From the NCBI GenBank assembly GCA_021292165.1, contig JAHFWL010000405.1, positions 1-64,000 on the forward strand: DNA of 64,000 bases, given 5' to 3'. Both the position numbers and the translations under genes were made by a program. The DNA comes from Shinisaurus crocodilurus. Lineage: Eukaryota; Chordata; Lepidosauria; Squamata; Shinisauridae. The notes below the pieces were generated by a model that did not search any database, had not been told where the DNA came from, and saw only the letters and a program-made list of their open reading frames with translations. Below, piece after piece: positions 1 through 9,352 of this stretch (its first letter is position 1; every line of letters begins with the position of its first letter).

Positions 1-249
1 CCACGCAGCAGCATCTGGGGCAAGTAATTTTATATAGTATATACCATGAGTAATCCAAACAAGAATCTTAATATTAAAAAACAATTGTTTTCAATGAACA
101 TTCAATACTAAAGAGTTACTTATGCATTTTGTTATTTGAAAAACCATAGAGATTTCAGTGGTAACCCTCAGTCTCTGATACTATGGAATATTATTTTCTT
201 AAATACATTTCAGTCACAACTGCTTTAACATTTTAGGTTACAAAACTAA

Positions 250-707
250 GGGCGCAATCCTATGGTCCCCTGACCTTTTCTGGGGGGGGGCATAGGATAG
301 GTCAGAGTCCCCGCTGTGATCTCAGAAATGCCTTCTGAAGTCGCAGTGGGGACTCCACCGGCAGAGTGCCCTCCACCCTGCACTTGCAGCTGGCACAGTT
401 CTTTCCGCACCGGCTGGGCTCCAAAGACGGAAGAACATCTTCTGAACCGGCATGGGGGGGGGGGCGTTCCCAGGGAAGGGGAGGAGTGAGGCACCACCAT
501 CCTCTGAGGAATCCAGGCAGTGTCTCAGCCTCTTCTCACGAGGAGGGGATAAACATTTAGACTGCCAAAATCGGCTGTCTAAATGTTTGGAGGGTGAGGG
601 GAGTGCGGCGGTGATCCTAGCCACCATTCTCCTCCCACCTTCCAATGGATGCCCGTACTCCTCCAAGTTCAGAGGTTTACGGGCACTCACATTGGATGGG
701 GCTGTAA
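250..707. mobile_element. GC-rich non-autonomous DNA element, TTAA-type family
   Basis: The left end reads taa-gggcgcaatcctatgg. The right end is a degraded inverted copy (cattggatggggctgtaa). The interior shares the phrase cagttctttccgcaccgg with the elements at 30.35-30.89 kb and 55.5-55.85 kb, which shows they are one family. Flanking TAA/TTA remnants resemble the TTAA target of piggyBac-type elements; that class call is inference. Open frames inside are not coding-like. Confidence 0.6.
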
Positions 708-1244
708 GTCAAGTGAAGAAAGTGGACATGCTAGCAAGATTCTGCTTTGTACATTTTAAAGGCATTTTTAGATTCTAAGGATCCAATACCTACACATCAG
801 TTTTTAAAGGAGAAACTATATCAGAGACACTAAATCCCCCTTAAGTATTGCAAATATTACAGAAATGTAGTTTTGGATCCAAAGTTCTTGAACAATGGTT
901 TGAGCTTCGAGATTGCATGCAGCATCAAGTGTACAGTGTTGTTGATGTGGGGAAATCTCATTATAGGTGTTGTGCTTCCGTTTGGAAAGACATGGGGCAG
1001 CTGTGCCAGTGTGTTTAGGGTGGGGCCAGGTGTGTGTCATCGGCAGCCTGGCCCAGCTGGGCTGCCTTACCAATCAGCACCTGCTCAAAAGGCAGCTCAA
1101 GACACACATCAGTCGCTGGAAGCAATTGTTGCCTCTAACAGCCGTAGCTTGACACTCCTGTCTGCCCCAGTCTGAGACAAGTGATTTATGACTTTTGGAA
1201 TGACCTTGACTACACTATGCCTGCTGGTTATCTTGTTTTTGGAC

Positions 1245-1480
1245 TTATTTATTTATTTTTTATTTATTATATTTATACCCTACCTTTTTTCCTGCAAGGA
1301 ACCCAAGGCAGCTTACATATAATCCTCCTCTCCATTTTATCCTCACAACAACCCTGTGAGGTAGGTTAGGCTGTCAGTGACTGGCCCAAAGTCACCCAGT
1401 GAGTTTCATGGCCGAGCGGGGACTAGAACCTGGATCTCCCGAGTCCCAGTCCAACACTCTCACCACTATGCCAACACTTA
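1245..1480 (-). mobile_element. MIR-like CORE-SINE with L2-type tail
   Basis: Read on the minus strand it has a tRNA-like head with a B box (gggttctagtcc-like), then a core close to mammalian MIR (gggtgactttgggccagtcac, cacagggttgttgtgaggat). It ends in an L2-like tail and ataaataa repeats. At least seven relatives lie in this window. Confidence 0.8.
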
Positions 1481-1559
1481 TCTTGCTGGCTTGAACTCTG
1501 GACTGTATTGACAACGGCTTTCTCTGAACCAGACTGAATTACAACAGCAGGTGTCTTAC

Positions 1560-1653
1560 TGCATAATCCTATGCATGTCTACTCAAAAGTAAGTCCCACT
1601 GAATTCAGTGGGACTTACATGGGAGTAAGAGGGCATAGGATTGCAGCCTTAAT
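1560..1653. mobile_element. Small palindromic MITE with TTAA-like flanks
   Basis: About 95 bp with inverted ends (ctgcataatcctatgc and gcataggattgcagcc) and a central inverted pair around cccactgaattcagtggg. The flanks are TTA on the left and TTAA on the right. It is the best-preserved member of a family repeated at 3.2, 3.5, 11.3, 12.9, 26.9 and 32.5 kb. Confidence 0.75.
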
Positions 1654-2852
1654 GACTGGTGAGACTTAATTACCGAAAATTACAGTCTTGCCCTGCTCCG
1701 CTTGCAATCAGCATTGCTCAGTGTAACCAGAAGGGGTCATTAACATATAAACTTGTAATGCTTTGTTTACAGAATAGGCCAGTAATTACGGTAGAATCTC
1801 ATTAGAAAGATTTAAATTATATAACACACCGATAATCATATATAAAAGTTCCTGGTTTCTGCCTCTTGGCCACACTGTAGTCTGGCCAGTAAATGGAACT
1901 CAGGAAGAGGCTATGCAACACAGATTGCTCAATTCTCAACAATTTGCATTAAGTTCCAGGGAACACCACAAATTGGCTAACCACCATATAATTAATTTTA
2001 TGCCAAGCATGTGCTGAATAAACCTGCAAATAATGCCTGTCAAAGTGACCCATCTCCATCTACTTTACTGCTACAAAAATCTGGACTCCAATCCCGCAAT
2101 CATGTGCAATCTGTCAGACATATCTTTATATTTTACATGTGGCATGAAATCAGCACGAGCTTGGATGGTTGACAAATGGTGGAAGTTGATCATGTAGAAG
2201 TTGTCTTCAGTTGCTCTCACATCTTTTCTTCCTGCGCTGTATAGAATTTAAGCTTCTTGCCACCACCTTAGAAAGTTCTATGAAACTGTGCCCCAACTAT
2301 TACCTTCCTTCTCATAATGCCTATTCTGTCAATATTCCTTATGTCAGATCTTCACTGAGGTGATTCCATGCCTTATTTCATTCTGCCTCTTACTCATAGC
2401 AAGACCTTTCTGGGCTTACATACATGACCTCAGGTCAGGCCTCACTTCCACCCCTTTTAGACAAAACTTCACTATCATGCCAACAGAGAGTTTTGGCAGT
2501 TTTATGGAAATAATTCTGGCTGTTATATCATCCTACACATTCCCTCAACAAGCTCTGCACAGCAGGGGCTGCTACAATAAGCAATAGGCAATATTGTACT
2601 TTGGTACACACACTCCCACCATTATCTATAAATACCTTCATTCCTTTTATTCTTTTCTCCTTATGACACTCAAAGACATTCCCAATGTAGCGTGGAAACA
2701 CAGATCCCACACACACACTCAAAATACAGAATATTATACTTCACATTTATATAAAAGTTCAAGTGCTATATGAATACAAACATTTATAGATACAGTGCCA
2801 AGAATATTTTGACCCAGTATTTTTATTTTAAATTGAATGTTAGATCCATTTT

Positions 2853-3119
2853 GGGCAGAATCCAACAGGGTGCTTACACTCCTGCTGATTCCCTTCTGCC
2901 CTGCCAATTTCTTTCCACAAGCAGTGGGTCCTGCCGATTCCGTTGCACAAGCAGGACCCACCACTCATTCAGGAAGGAAGCAGGTCCTTATGGGAGCTCC
3001 ACCAACTTGCCTCCTTTCAGAAACTAGTGTTTCCGGTCATTCTGGGTTGCCACGGAAGTGCTAAATCAACATTGCACAAGAGAATTGGTGGGGCGCAAGC
3101 ACCCCATTGGATTCTGCCC
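2853..3119. mobile_element. MITE with 22-bp-class terminal inverted repeats
   Basis: The left end gggcagaatccaacagggtg is matched in inverse at the right end (caccccattggattctgccc) with one or two mismatches. The element is 267 bp. No clear target duplication is visible, only T-rich flanks, so the superfamily is not assigned. Confidence 0.65.
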
Positions 3120-3204
3120 TTTGTGTTTTGTAAGCTGTTTTGAGTCATGAAAAAAGCACCAAAATAACTAAATTATAATTCCATGGTAATGGAAGAATGG
3201 TTAA

Positions 3205-3294
3205 GGCTGCAATCCTACACATACTTGCCTTAGAGTCTGTTTCACTGAACTCAATAGGACTTACTTCTGAGCAGACATCCATAGGATTGCACGA
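3205..3294. mobile_element. TTAA-flanked small MITE
   Basis: It starts directly after TTAA (3201-3204) with ggctgcaatcctacac and ends with the inverted form ccataggattgcac. The interior has the family phrase ctgaactcaataggacttac. The right flank has lost the TTAA. Confidence 0.7.
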
Positions 3295-3481
3295 TGAAGT
3301 ACCTTATTGTTGACGGAGCTAAGCATGCAGAATACTTTGCAATATATTTCATTTTCACAATATCCATTTTAATTAGACCATAATAATTCCCATTTTACAA
3401 ATGGGAAACTTGAACTCAGACAGTGTTCAGTGATATGTCAAAGACCCATACTGTATGTTTATGGCTCAACCAGCACATTAA

Positions 3482-3703
3482 CAACACAATCTTATGCATG
3501 GCTACTCAAAAGTAAGTCAGTGAGTTTAGTGGAACTTATAGATTTCATAGATCATAGAGTTGGAAGGAGCCTACAAGGCTATTGAGTCCAACCCCCTGAT
3601 CAATGCAGGAAACTAGAGGAGGGGTCTCCCATCCAAGTAATAACCAGGCCTGACCCTGCTTAGCTTTCACTTATTCCTAGGTAAGTGAATATGGATTGCA
3701 GCA
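3482..3703. mobile_element. TTAA-flanked MITE split by a 5S-derived SINE
   Basis: TTAA is present on both sides (3478-3481 and 3704-3707). The element's two halves (3482-3539 and 3669-3703) are separated by the SINE at 3540-3668. The MITE is therefore older than the SINE. Confidence 0.75.
3540..3668 (-). mobile_element. 5S rRNA-derived SINE with CR1-like tail
   Basis: On the minus strand it reads gaaagctaagcagggtcagg, then the 5S box C-like ttacttggatgggagacc, then a CR1-type 3' tail (ggttggactcaatagccttg) ending in tctatgaaatc. It is flanked by a 6-bp direct repeat, ACTTAT, at 3534-3539 and 3669-3674. The 5' part of the 5S region is missing. Confidence 0.8.
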
Positions 3704-4518
3704 TTAATCACATCTCAAGGCTCTAAGGGGACACTATCCACATGGTAAAACCTTTTTTAAAAAAATGGAGAACCTACTCTAAACAACATCTAAATATTTT
3801 CCAGAAGAAAGTGATACATCAATGTCCGATTTGTTTAGAACATACATTTGATACATTAACTGAGAAGTCTGTCAGACTGCCATTCATATTTAACTTACTG
3901 CACACGTGAACACACACACAAAAAAGAGTATTGCTAAAATAAATAGACAGAATCTGATGATAGTGAACGTGATGTTGCGTAACTGATTTTAAAAAGGTCA
4001 TATTCATTAGTTAATTCCAAGAAATATTTCTCCTTTTATTCCTCCCCACTCCCACAATTTTTTTTTAGTAAGTGATATTTAGTAAAATTTTACTTTTCTT
4101 TTTAATAACAAAAGACCTGTCATCAAAAGTTTGGAAAAATATTACTGGATTCAAAATGATTCCAGGCAGCTTGATTTTTATTTAGCGAAAAATGTTTCAT
4201 GCACACAGTCCACCTGTTTGATCACCAGTTAAGTAAAAAGGTTTACGCCTAGCTTCAAGAAATCAATCAGATAAACAACATGAACCTTGTTCTCTCTTCC
4301 TGAATCAAAGAGAAACGGTTCCTTAAACCAACCTGACTAGAGAATCACTATGAGACTTCCTGCCAGAAGATCCGGAGTATGGTCACCTGTTCACAAGCAT
4401 GGGAGGATCCAACGTGGCAGATCAATCTACAGAGCAGTATCCGATGAGAAATCCTATCAGCCACCACACTCTTTGTCTACATTGTCACTTTGCATTTAGG
4501 AAATTGAGGAAGGCACAC

Positions 4519-4552
4519 ACACACTCACACAGAAAGAGAGAGAGAGAGGGAA
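4519..4552. repeat. (AC)n/(AG)n microsatellite
   Basis: A short compound dinucleotide run in ARFGEF2 intron 1. Confidence 0.9.
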
Positions 4553-4754
4553 TCCCCAGGGAGGCTTGACAGAGGTCCTATACACACTGGATCCCAAGAC
4601 CAGCCTAGGGTGAGGAGGAGTGAAGAAACAAAGAGCATGTGTCCAGAAATTCCTAAGACCACACTACAAGGGGAGAAGGAAGAGAATTGTGGATGAAGGC
4701 CCTAGGTTGCAACTGCAGGGTCCTGAACTCAGCTTCATCCAGGGGCAGATTAAA

Positions 4755-4818
4755 TTATCATGAATCCCACTGAATTTACTGGGACTTAATTCTGAGTAAA
4801 CATGCATAGGATCAAGGA
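4755..4818. mobile_element. Fragment of the TTAA-type small MITE
   Basis: Only the right half of the family is present (cccactgaatttactgggac, then gtaaacatgcataggat). The left end is missing. Confidence 0.5.
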
Positions 4819-5253
4819 TGTGTAAATTTAGAGAAGCTGGTAGACGGCTAGGCCAGTAACCCATATCTATGTAAGTTAACTTGGGAAGTAAGGCAGGAAT
4901 ATAAAAGGAGGCACGCCAGTTAAGAAAGAGCTTTCGTAGGAGAGAAGAGGGGAGCCCATTTCTGCGTTCAGGGGCCCCCTCCTCCTGAAACGGAAGTGAA
5001 GCTTAGATGTTGCAACTTTCCCCTCAGCAATCTGACGTGGGATACGCTCAGCATAGCGAACCTTTGGGCAAGGTGGGAGGGCTGGGAATGGAGGCGTCAG
5101 CGGTCCCCAGCTTTCACAGACATTTGACAGGCTCCCCTGAGCTGTCTCTATGGGGCTATAAGCCTGGGAAGGCGGGGTAGGGGGAGGAATGGATTTCGCC
5201 TGCGTCTGTTGGAGCCGACTGGGGCCTCCCGCCTACTTCGCTCCCTCACTCAC

Positions 5254-5389
5254 CGAGCGCCACTTGGCAGGCTCTCCGCAGCTGCCCGTGGGGGCCGCTT
5301 TGCCTCCTTCTCGGAGAGGATCTTCTCCAGGGCCCGGGAGACGAACATGCTCTTGGTGGGGTGTCATCCTCGCGGGCCGGGGGCTGCAT
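5254..5389 (-). CDS. ARFGEF2: ARFGEF2 (BIG2) coding exon 1, frame disrupted as given
   Basis: BIG2 is a brefeldin A-inhibited Sec7-domain guanine nucleotide exchange factor for ARF1/ARF3 at the trans-Golgi and recycling endosomes. This exon encodes only the extreme N-terminus. The minus strand carries TKSMFVSRALEKIL (ATG of MFV at 5348-5346), then KEAKRP, then HGQLRRACQVAL, in the order of vertebrate BIG2. It stops at a consensus donor (G|GTGAGTG, intron from 5253), leaving phase 1 as expected for the LDEI junction. An upstream ATG at 5389-5387 (MQPP) resembles the MQ start of the human protein. As given, the three parts are not in one frame: the MFV segment is shifted relative to both the MQPP start and the HGQLRR end, with the apparent shifts in C-runs (plus-strand G-runs 5358-5361 and 5290-5294). 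Sequencing error is the simplest explanation. ARFGEF1 is less likely given the PREX1 neighbour. Confidence 0.88.
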
Positions 5390-5533
5390 GGCCGTCGCGC
5401 GCTGAAGACCCCAGTCCCGGTGTGTCCCAAGCGGGGCGGGAAACAGCGCCCTCAAGGGCTTCGGCCACAGCTGGGCTCCATGATCCGGAAGAAACGCGAC
5501 TCCCTCAGAGGAGGTGATGGACAGCGACACGGC

Positions 5534-5546
5534 GCCGCCATATTGG
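5534..5546 (-). promoter_or_regulatory. YY1-like site
   Basis: On the minus strand it reads CCAATATGGCGGC, a close match to the YY1 consensus AAnATGGCGGC. Such sites near a start often lie in the first transcribed bases, so it may mark the transcription start area. Confidence 0.6.
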
Positions 5547-5551
5547 AACCG

Positions 5552-5559
5552 TCACGTGA
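5552..5559. promoter_or_regulatory. TCACGTGA E-box
   Basis: A perfect palindromic E-box, the core bound by USF and MiT/TFE factors. It lies 6 bp from the YY1-like site. Binding is inference. Confidence 0.55.
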
Positions 5560-5614
5560 TCTCCCTCCTCTTTTTGCGGCCACCTTGTGGAACGGCGCTC
5601 TCACGCTGTCAGGA

Positions 5615-5636
5615 CCAATGATGTGAGGGGGCGGGG
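5615..5636. promoter_or_regulatory. CCAAT motif and GC box
   Basis: CCAAT at 5615-5619 (inverted relative to ARFGEF2) is followed by gggggcgggg at 5627-5636, a typical NF-Y/Sp1-type pairing upstream of the exon. Confidence 0.55.
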
Positions 5637-5984
5637 CTTACCCTCGGCTGGCGGGGAAGGGGCTGGGTAATGGGTGGGGCTTAAGTCCTACAGTCAAATA
5701 GATCCTTCGCCTTTCAACTCGCGGAAGTGGAGGCATGTGGTGCTCCCCGCCCCCTCCAGTGATTACGTGGACTGAAATAATGTCTAGTTTATAACTCCCC
5801 TTAGTGGTATAGCTAGGAAATTTTTGACCCTGGTTAATCATCAGCGGGCGGAAGTTCTCTAGATGGGCATGTGTATTCAGTTGTGAAGCACACAGCTAAC
5901 TTACTCTTTTCCCCTCCAAATGCCATTCTGTTTTTTAAAACTGCATCTACATTCCTATTATTATTAGAATTATTCTTATACATT

Positions 5985-6162
5985 ACATTTATATCCCGCC
6001 TTTTTTCCTCTTGCCAGGAACCCAAGGCGGATTACCAAGGTTCTCAATTTTTATCCTCACAACAACCCTGTGAGGTAGGTTAGGCATGGAAGTCAGTGAC
6101 TGGCTCAAAGTCACCCAGTCCCAGTCCAACACTCTTAAGTGCTACACCGCCCTCGCTTTCTA
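5985..6162 (-). mobile_element. MIR-like CORE-SINE
   Basis: Minus-strand copy with the core (agtgactggctcaaagtcac as seen on plus), the cctgtgaggtaggtt segment and the cccaaggcggatt tail. The tRNA-like head is partly deleted. Confidence 0.75.
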
Positions 6163-6255
6163 ATATGTTAGAACAACAAAACTGCTTGCCAACTGTGATT
6201 TTTTTTTAAAAAAAGTCTAACCATGTGCAGTTTTGCATTTTAAAAACTCACAAAT

Positions 6256-7370
6256 CATCAGTCAGGCGATCACTCGTGACCGAGTAAGATTGTCTTCCAG
6301 GATAAAAAAAAGAAAGAAAATTTACAAAAAGGAGATTTTAAAAGGAGGAAACTTCTAAAGAAATTGTGTAGACTCTAGCGATGGGTCCGTAAGTGACTGT
6401 GGAGGCCAATTCTAGATCCACACAGCTTCCCACAGTGAGGACACAGAGGTCCTATACACACTGGATTCCATCTTTACCAGGTGGAAGATGGTCTTGTAAA
6501 GGATTCATTTGACGTGCTTTTCGCTTAGCATGTTCTCCTCCCTTTCACCTTGCACTCGAGCTTCTTCAAGTCCATAGAACCTTTGTGAAAGGCCAACCTC
6601 CAGTTAGATCGTTCATGGGCCAGAGCTTCCCAGTTTTTGATGTTTATATTGCATTTTTTTAGATTAGCCTTAAGAACATCTTTAAACCTCTTATATTGAC
6701 CACCGATATTCCGCTTCCATCCTTGAGTGGGGAATAAAGTAACTGCTTTGGGAGACGGCAGTCAGGCATTCGAACAACATGACCGGTCCACTGAAGTTGG
6801 CGTTGAAGGAATCATTTTTTCAATGCTAGTAGTCTTTGCTTCTTCCAGTACACTGACATTTGGTTCGCCTATCTTCCCAAGTAATTCGCAGGATTTTCCG
6901 GAAGCAACGTTGATGAAATCTTCTCAAGGAGTTGGAGGTGACATTTATAGATAGTCCCATGTTCGCAGGCATACAATAAAGTTGGTAATACAATGGCTTC
7001 ATAAACCAGTGTTTTGGTCTTCTTACAAATATCCCGATCCTCGAACACTCTATGTTTCATTCGAGAAAAAGCAGCACTTGCGGAGCTCAAACGATGCTGG
7101 ATTTCACTGTCGATGTTAGCTGTAACAGAAAGATAGCTGCCAAGATAGAGAAAATGATCGACATTTTCCAGTATTGTCCCGCCAAGCTGGATAGATGGCA
7201 TCACCAAAGGGTTAGCTTGCACTTGCTGATGAAGCACTTTGGTTTTTTTGATGTTAAGTGAGAGACCAAGTTTTCCGTATGCTTCTGCAAAAGCATTTAG
7301 GATAGTTTGGAGATCATCCTCTGAATGTGCGGAGACCACATTATCATCAGCATACTGAAGCATCATGACA
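6256..7370 (-). mobile_element. Non-LTR retrotransposon, 5'-truncated, with RT and 3' end
   Basis: Read on the minus strand, the element starts inside the reverse transcriptase. It keeps the catalytic LQYADDN motif (about 7352-7330), then the thumb region down to the EAIVLPTLLYACE block. It continues past 6869 after a frame break and ends with a conserved 3' UTR (cgagtaagattgtcttccag on plus) and a cagtca tail at 6256-6265. It matches the copy at 39.35-39.89 kb, which shows that the protein ends in a C2H2 finger. The clade is not assigned. The longest open frame (6869-7531) runs beyond the LINE into unrelated upstream sequence, so its first 40 or so residues are not retrotransposon-derived. 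Confidence 0.85.
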
Positions 7371-7544
7371 AGGAATAAACTGGATTTTGCTTCTGCTGCC
7401 CTCTGGGTGGTCACTGGGAGTCGGGGGGTGTCCCCTGGATCTGGGGTCCTGGATCTTGTCCCCAAGGTCCAGCCTAGCTGCACTACTGATTCCCCTACCC
7501 AGCCATCTGCGAACAACCCCTGTCCCAACACAATTTTGCACTAG

Positions 7545-7664
7545 ATGGCCTGGTTATTACTTGGATGGGAGACCCCTCCTCTAGTTTCCTGCATTGAGCA
7601 GGGGGTTGGACTCGATAGCCTTGTAGGCTCCTTCCAACTCTATGATCTATGAAATCTATGTGCT
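7545..7664 (+). mobile_element. 5S-derived SINE, 5'-truncated
   Basis: It starts at the 5S box C region (ggttattacttggatgggag) and continues into the CR1-like tail gggttggactcgatagcc, ending in tctatgaaatctatg. The A-box part of the 5S sequence is lost. Confidence 0.75.
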
Positions 7665-7959
7665 GTACATATGGTTCAATAGAGCTGCTCTTCTGGTTGA
7701 CATTTTAAAATGCCTATCCTTTTATCACGAAGGAGAAACTTCAAGAAAAAGAAGGGTGTCCAAAATATCTGGCCAGCTAAAAAAATTAAAAATATATATA
7801 TACAGCGCTCTTGTCCCTTCATGGCATCAGGAGAGTGTTTTGTTTATTATCATAGAAAGTATGGATCACACGGGGTCAAAGTTGCTTGCCAAGTTGACAG
7901 GGCATGGCTTGTGATATTAGGAATAATTTTGTGATAGAATAGGCGACTGGCTAGTGGAT

Positions 7960-8470
7960 GAGAAATTTAATGTTTAACTTTGAGAAGAGAAGACTGAGTG
8001 GGATATAATGGTACTTTTCAAGTATCTAAAGGATTGTCACACAGAAGAGGGCTGCAACCTGTTCTCTATCCAAGACTGTAGGACACAAAATAATGGGCGT
8101 ACCTTACAGGAAGGCAGGTTCTGGTTGAACATCAGGAAAAGCTTCCTAATGTCAGAGCAGTCAGACAATGTAACCAACTGCCTAGGGAGGTGCTGGGCTC
8201 TCTGTGGCTGCCTGGAGGTATTCAAGCAGAAACTGGACAGCCATCTGTCAAGGATGCTTTAAATTGGATTCCTGCACTGGGCAGGGTGTTGGACTTGATG
8301 GCCTAAATCGGATGGGCAACTTGTGGCCCTCCACGTGTTGTTGGACTACAACTCTCATCAGCCCTAGCTAGTATAGCCAATGGTGATGGATCATGAGATT
8401 TGCAGTGCAACAACATCTAGAGGGCCACAAGTTGCCCATTCCTAGCCTAAATGGCTCCTTCTAACTCTAT
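7960..8470 (+). mobile_element. CR1 LINE 3' end with nested MITE
   Basis: The frame at 8008-8262 translates to the conserved C-terminus of CR1 ORF2 (MVLFKYLKDCH, then GRFWLNIRKSFLMS, then EVFKQKLDSHL). It is followed by the CR1 3' UTR phrase gtgttggacttgatggcc. The 3' UTR is split at 8309-8444 by a hAT MITE and resumes with gcctaaatggctcc. Confidence 0.85.
8309..8444. mobile_element. hAT-type MITE with perfect 8-bp duplication
   Basis: 136 bp with inverted ends containing atgggcaacttgtggccctc. It is flanked by an identical GCCTAAAT at 8301-8308 and 8445-8452. The 8-bp duplication is characteristic of hAT insertion. Relatives lie at 11,572, 27,023 and 46,590. Confidence 0.85.
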
Positions 8471-8620
8471 TTATATTTTTGAATTGCCCATCTGGCCAGT
8501 CATCTGGCCACTCTGGGCGATGTACAGTCCAATAAAATACAAGAACAAAACAGAGTGTAATACACAACTAAAAACAGTACAAAATTTAAAAGTCCTAACC
8601 CACCCCATGTTGCTATTGTT
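8462..8620 (-). mobile_element. L2-like LINE 3' UTR fragment
   Basis: It contains gaattgcccatctggccag and gatgtacagtccaataaaat, the antisense of the 3' end seen intact at 49.6 kb. Confidence 0.75.
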
Positions 8621-8901
8621 ACCAAGGAAGCAGTTATGATCTTAGCAGGTCTAGAGTTGGTCCAGCTGTTTATATATTGGACAGGAGAATCAAAAAGGTT
8701 AGATTGTGATAGGCCAGTTAATGAACATTCCATTTACTCTCATTGGCTCATAGATATAGGTGCATGGACTAGCAGCTAATGAAGTGTTAAAAGGTCAGAC
8801 GGTTCTGGCTAGAGAGTATAACAGGACAGTCCCAATGCTGACCAGCATCAGTTGGGGAGAGTTTGGTCAGTCAGCCAGGTGGAGCAAGTTGTGGTGCTGC
8901 T

Positions 8902-8950
8902 ACCATCATCATCATCATCATCATAATCATCATCATCATCATCATCATCA
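8902..8950. repeat. (ATC)n microsatellite
   Basis: About 15 units of a CAT/ATC triplet with one interruption, abutting the 3'-truncated LINE copy. Confidence 0.9.
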
Positions 8951-9352
8951 GGGAGTAAAGTAACTGCTTTGGGAGACGGCAGTCAGGCATACAATAAAGT
9001 TGGTAATACAATGGCTTCATAAACCAGTGTTTTGGTTTTCTTACAAATATCCCGATCCTCGAACACTCTATGTTTCATTCGAGAAAATGCGGCACTTGCG
9101 GAGCTCAGACGATGCTGGATTTCACTGTCGATGTTAGCTGTAACAGAAAGATAGCTGCCAAGATAGAGAAAATGATCGACATTTTCCAGTATTGTCCCGC
9201 CAAGCTGGATAGATGGCATCACCAAAGGGTTAGCTTGCACTTGCTGATGAAGCACTTTGGTTTTTTTGATGTTAAGTGAGAGACCAAGTTTTTCGTATGC
9301 TTCTGCAAAAGCATTTAGGATAGTTTGGAGATCATCCTCTGAATGTGCGGAG
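8948..9352 (-). mobile_element. Second partial copy of the LINE with an internal 200-bp deletion
   Basis: It is nearly identical to parts of the 6.3-7.4 kb copy. It jumps from the equivalent of 6772 directly to 6973, where both sides share caggcat. Both element ends are missing: the RT active site is gone and the 3' UTR is absent. Confidence 0.85.

Larger units (their letters stand above)
1..5253 (-). other. ARFGEF2: ARFGEF2 intron 1 (5'-proximal part)
   Basis: This is the sequence downstream of the exon 1 splice donor at 5252-5253 on the minus strand and runs off the window. It contains no exon I can recognise. Identified content is repeats: a GC-rich DNA element (250-707), a MIR-like SINE (1245-1480), several small TTAA-flanked elements and a 5S-derived SINE. 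The stretches 708-1244, 1654-2852 and 3708-5250 otherwise show nothing I can name. Confidence 0.75.
5390..5700 (-). promoter_or_regulatory. ARFGEF2: ARFGEF2 CpG-rich promoter and 5' UTR
   Basis: GC- and CpG-rich sequence immediately upstream of exon 1 for the minus-strand gene. It holds, moving away from the ATG, a YY1-like site, a TCACGTGA E-box, a CCAAT motif and GC boxes, with no TATA box visible. This is the usual layout of a housekeeping promoter. The transcription start cannot be fixed from sequence alone. Confidence 0.75.

Noticed and set aside
5189..5626. 145-codon plus-strand frame at the ARFGEF2 promoter
   Set aside because: It is the antisense of ARFGEF2 exon 1 and its 5' UTR; the minus-strand conservation and splice donor decide the strand.
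6869..7531. 220-codon frame as a host gene
   Set aside because: It contains a LINE reverse transcriptase motif and only by chance runs on into unrelated upstream sequence.
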